The notes beneath the pieces were generated by a model. That model ran no database searches. It saw only the letters and a list, made by a program, of their open reading frames with translations, and was not told the DNA's origin. Shown piece by piece: positions 6,419 through 8,650 of a stretch of DNA of 8,650 bases. Within the stretch, counting starts at the first letter, position 1. Each line of letters begins with the position of its first letter. The translations under genes were made by a program, and so were the position numbers. The DNA is from T1SED10-198M sp003554345 [NCBI: Candidatus Sumerlaeota bacterium] (GTDB taxonomy: Bacteria > Sumerlaeota > T1SED10-198M): NCBI GenBank assembly GCA_003554345.1, contig PWGE01000199.1, forward strand, positions 1-8,650. Reading direction: 5' to 3'.

Positions 6419-6608
6419 CAAAATAGTATCTTTTTTTCGTGTTCTTTCGTGCTTTATTCTTCTATGAAAATAGACTCTTCAAAATATAGTATACGTTGCT
6501 ATAAAAGCTTTCACTTCATTGGGGTATTTCTGCTTTCCCGGGAGCGCCGATCTCCGACTTACAGTTCACTCTGGCGGTATCGGCATCTTATTCTGAAAGT
6601 TCACTCTG
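6171..6608. repeat. Inverted repeat pair (CAGAGTGAAC element), one left copy and two right copies
   Basis: The 18-nt CAGAGTGAACTTTCAGAA at 6175-6192 is present as a perfect reverse complement at 6591-6608. The overlapping 14-nt CCGCCAGAGTGAAC at 6171-6184 is also present as a perfect reverse complement at 6564-6577. The left copy therefore contains both halves that are found separately on the right. The arms are about 370-400 bp apart and flank the purine-to-pyrimidine switch near 6425. Confidence 0.7.
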
Positions 6609-6760
6609 TTGGATTTGCGGTCTTTTTTATCTTTTGTGTACTTGACTGATTCTTTGTCTTAATTTGCGACTTTGCGTGATACTTTTCTTATTCTTTTCTT
6701 TTGTTTCCCGTGCTGACTCCTGTCTTCTGTCTCCTGACTCCTATTTTCCTTTGCGTGATG
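6428..6760. repeat. Pyrimidine-rich repeat patchwork with heptanucleotide tandem
   Basis: The plus strand is pyrimidine-rich here. TTTCGTG occurs at the left end (around 6435 and 6445). TTTGCGTGAT occurs exactly twice (6671-6680 and 6750-6759). Between those two copies lie four consecutive heptanucleotides of consensus G(A/T)CT(C/T)CT at 6715-6742, the first and last being GACTCCT. Short tandem heptamers of this kind are known from intergenic regions of cyanobacteria and other repeat-rich genomes. The open frames that cross this stretch are Phe/Ser/Leu-rich by-products of its composition and I do not call them genes. Confidence 0.55.
6546..6584. repeat. Small stem-loop-forming inverted repeat
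   Basis: GCCGAT (6546-6551) and ATCGGC (6579-6584) are perfect inverted arms around a 27-nt interval that contains one of the right-hand CAGAGTGAAC copies. There is no T-tract after it, so it does not look like an intrinsic terminator. It is probably part of the repeat patchwork. Confidence 0.3.
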
Positions 6761-6848
6761 CATTCTTTTCTGGATTTGTTCTTATTTTCATCATTGGCGC
6801 CTTGTGCTGGCATGAGGAACTTCCATATTCGCGAGGTAAAAGTTCTAT

Positions 6849-6877
6849 TTCAGATATTGGTCATTTTATTGTATAAT
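6849..6877 (+). promoter_or_regulatory. Promoter of the xanthine dehydrogenase-type gene
   Basis: TTCAGA (6849-6854, four of six matches to the consensus -35) and a perfect TATAAT (6872-6877) are separated by 17 bp. Transcription would begin near 6884, leaving a short leader that still contains AAAGGAG at 6891-6897. The position just upstream of the ribosome binding site fits well. Confidence 0.55.
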
Positions 6878-6905
6878 TACCAGTAAATCAAAAGGAGCCC
6901 TTACG

Positions 6906-8650
6906 ATGACGGTCGGCAAAAGTATTTATCGCAAGGATGTGCTGGAAAAAGTGACAGGGGAATCCCGTTATGTGGATGATTATTCCTTGCCGGGCATGCT
7001 CTATGGCAAGATTGTCATGGGCGGGGTTCCGCATGCTGTCATAAAAGATATAAAAGTGCCGCCTGTTGGCGAAGATGAAGCGGTGCTAACCGCCCGGGAT
7101 ATACCTGGCGAAAACCAGATAGGGGTGATGAAAAAAGATCATCCCCTGCTTGCAGAAAAAGTGCTTCGTTATCGTTATGAAGCGGTGGCTCTGATTGCGG
7201 CTTCATCTTCTTCCCGCCTGGAGAAACTTGCTTCCTGCATCGAACTGCAATGGGAAAAGAAAACCGCTGCCCATCATTATGAAGATTCTTTGAAAAAGAA
7301 TGCTCCTCTTATTCATGAAGAGGGAAATGTGCCCATTCATAATCGTTTGCGCAGGGGAAATGTAGAAGAGGCGTTTTCTGAATGTGCGTTTACCGTGGAG
7401 CGCCGTTTCAGTACTCCCTACCAGGAACAGCTTTATCTGGAGACCCAGGGAGTAGTGGCGGTAATGCAAGAACAGAAGATGCACATATACGGTTCGATTC
7501 AGTGTCCCTTCTATGTACGTAAGGCGGTATCTGCGGTGCTGGGAATGCCTCTTGCCTCGGTGCGGGTCATACAAACTGCCATAGGGGGCGCTTTCGGCGG
7601 AAAAGAAGATGTGCCCAATGAACACTGCAGTGCTGCTGCTCTGCTGGCTTTGAAAACCGGACGACCGGTCAAGATAGTCTACGACCGTACGGAGGATATC
7701 CAGCGGTCCAGTAAACGGCACCGCATGTTCATGACGTACCGTTATGGATGTGACCGGGAAGGACGTCTAAAAGCGGCAAAAGCAGAAATATATGCCGATA
7801 TTGGCGCCTATGCCACTCTTTCTCCCGCCGTCATCTTTCGTTCTTTTGCGCATGCCCTGGGTCCGTATGTGATTCCCAATGCGCATGTTGATATTTATGG
7901 AGTCTACACCAATAACCAGCCGGTCGGCGCCTTTCGGGGGTTTGGCACTCCTCAGGTTGTCTCTGGGCATGAAGCCATCATTGATGAGCTTGCGCAGAAA
8001 GCGGGCATTGATCCCCTGGATTTTCGAAAGAAGAATATCCTGAGGTACGGAGAAAAGACCGTACACGGGCAGAAATTGACTGATAGTGTGGGGCTGGAGA
8101 AAACCCTTAATGCTGTTGAACCTTATTACCGGGAAATGAAAAAAGAGGCTGAAGAAAACAATCGAAAAAAGAGCGATACCCGCCTGGGAGTGGGTCTGAG
8201 CAGCATATATTACGGCAACGGCCTGGGAGTAGCCGGAAAAGCGCTGGATGCAGCGGGTTCATTTGTCCAGGTGAATCATGATGGTTCTGTGTACATCTCA
8301 AATGGTTGTGTGGATATGGGACAGGGAGCTATAACCGTCCTCAGCCAGATTGCCGCCGAAGGATTGGGTTTTCCGGTAGAAGCGGTTTACCCCAATTTTA
8401 ATGTTGATACCACTGTTGTTCAGGATAGCGGTCCCACAGTTGCTTCACGAACCACCGTTATGTGCGGCAATGCCCTTTTAGATGCTGGTAAGAAGATCAA
8501 GAAGCGGTTAATAGCGGTGGCGGGCGAGATACTGCGGGAAAATAACATTTCCTGCCGGGATGAAGACCTCACATTGACCGAGGGTATACTGTATCATCGT
8601 GGCGAAGAAGTGCCGGCTCTTAACTATCAGGATATCACGGCAGCCTGCCT
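6906..8650 (+). CDS. xdhA: Xanthine dehydrogenase-type molybdopterin-binding subunit, N-terminal 581 residues
   Basis: The frame is open from the ATG at 6906 to the right edge (581 full codons); the family usually has about 750-780 residues, so the C-terminus with the catalytic glutamate is outside. AAAGGAG lies 8 nt upstream. Residues 1-130 match the hammerhead domain of molybdenum hydroxylases (opening DVLEKVTGESRYVDD). Cofactor-domain motifs follow: QEQLYLET (173-180), SIQCPF (197-202), GGAFGGKED (227-235), GAFRGFGTPQ (341-350) and DMGQG (470-474). Gln199, Glu234 and Arg312 keep the mutual spacing (35 and 78 residues) of bovine Gln767/Glu802/Arg880 and Rhodobacter Gln197/Glu232/Arg310. These bind purine in xanthine dehydrogenase, while aldehyde oxidases differ at the Glu and Arg positions. 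Hydroxylation of hypoxanthine/xanthine is therefore likely. The FAD and iron-sulfur subunits are not in view and may follow downstream. It is divergent from, and functionally unrelated to, the kinase block. The symbol follows E. coli usage. Confidence 0.92.
   Translation, partial: MTVGKSIYRKDVLEKVTGESRYVDDYSLPGMLYGKIVMGGVPHAVIKDIKVPPVGEDEAVLTARDIPGENQIGVMKKDHPLLAEKVLRYRYEAVALIAASSSSRLEKLASCIELQWEKKTAAHHYEDSLKKNAPLIHEEGNVPIHNRLRRGNVEEAFSECAFTVERRFSTPYQEQLYLETQGVVAVMQEQKMHIYGSIQCPFYVRKAVSAVLGMPLASVRVIQTAIGGAFGGKEDVPNEHCSAAALLALKTGRPVKIVYDRTEDIQRSSKRHRMFMTYRYGCDREGRLKAAKAEIYADIGAYATLSPAVIFRSFAHALGPYVIPNAHVDIYGVYTNNQPVGAFRGFGTPQVVSGHEAIIDELAQKAGIDPLDFRKKNILRYGEKTVHGQKLTDSVGLEKTLNAVEPYYREMKKEAEENNRKKSDTRLGVGLSSIYYGNGLGVAGKALDAAGSFVQVNHDGSVYISNGCVDMGQGAITVLSQIAAEGLGFPVEAVYPNFNVDTTVVQDSGPTVASRTTVMCGNALLDAGKKIKKRLIAVAGEILRENNISCRDEDLTLTEGILYHRGEEVPALNYQDITAAC

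Noticed and set aside
6449-6886. Plus-strand open frames of 61-70 codons in the pyrimidine-rich repeats
   Set aside because: Their Phe/Ser/Leu composition follows from the repeats, and several overlap each other in different frames.
7203-8301. Three minus-strand open frames inside the xanthine dehydrogenase-type gene
   Set aside because: They are antisense to a well-supported gene with family motifs along its full length.

Overview
The window is AT-leaning bacterial DNA with two gene blocks facing away from each other across a non-coding region of about 1.37 kb (5539-6905). No ribosomal or other firm taxonomic marker is present. Hanks-type kinase, TPR and STAS proteins next to a repeat-filled spacer and a molybdenum hydroxylase fit a metabolically versatile, probably anaerobic or facultative, deep-branching lineage. 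Planctomycetota, Riflebacteria or Vulcanimicrobiota/'Eremiobacterota'-like genomes come to mind, but this is a weak inference.

Minus-strand block (5538 down to 1). It starts with a 1087-residue protein that joins an HSP70 ATPase and beta substrate-binding domain, an acidic linker, a run of TPRs and a Ser/Thr protein kinase with its catalytic motifs. After a 120-nt gap holding a good sigma70-type promoter come a small coiled-coil protein with a very acidic tail (113 aa), then two paralogous STAS proteins (265 and 260 aa). Both STAS proteins keep the serine that is phosphorylated in SpoIIAA/RsbV-type antagonists, and the second also carries TPRs. The last gene, cut by the window edge, is the first 35 codons of a phosphohexose mutase (phosphomannomutase/phosphoglucomutase family).

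Spacer (5539-6905). The HSP70-kinase promoter sits at its left end and the promoter and ribosome binding site of the plus-strand gene at its right end. The middle (about 6050-6760) is a patchwork of degenerate repeats: an ACAGGAT-type direct-repeat family, inverted copies of a CAGAGTGAAC element, TTTCGTG and TTTGCGTGAT motifs, and a heptanucleotide tandem. The plus strand switches from purine-rich to pyrimidine-rich near 6425. I see no convincing gene in it.

Plus strand (6906 to the right edge). This is the first 581 residues of the molybdopterin-binding subunit of a xanthine dehydrogenase-type hydroxylase. The glutamine, glutamate and arginine that bind or handle purine in known xanthine dehydrogenases are present at the same spacings, so a purine substrate is likely.

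How the genes may work together: the minus-strand genes look like a signalling module in which a chaperone-type sensor domain is tied covalently to a kinase, with two serine-bearing STAS switches and an acidic adaptor encoded next to it. No HATPase-type anti-sigma kinase, PP2C phosphatase or sigma factor is visible. The kinase-to-STAS link is a hypothesis drawn from proximity and conserved residues.
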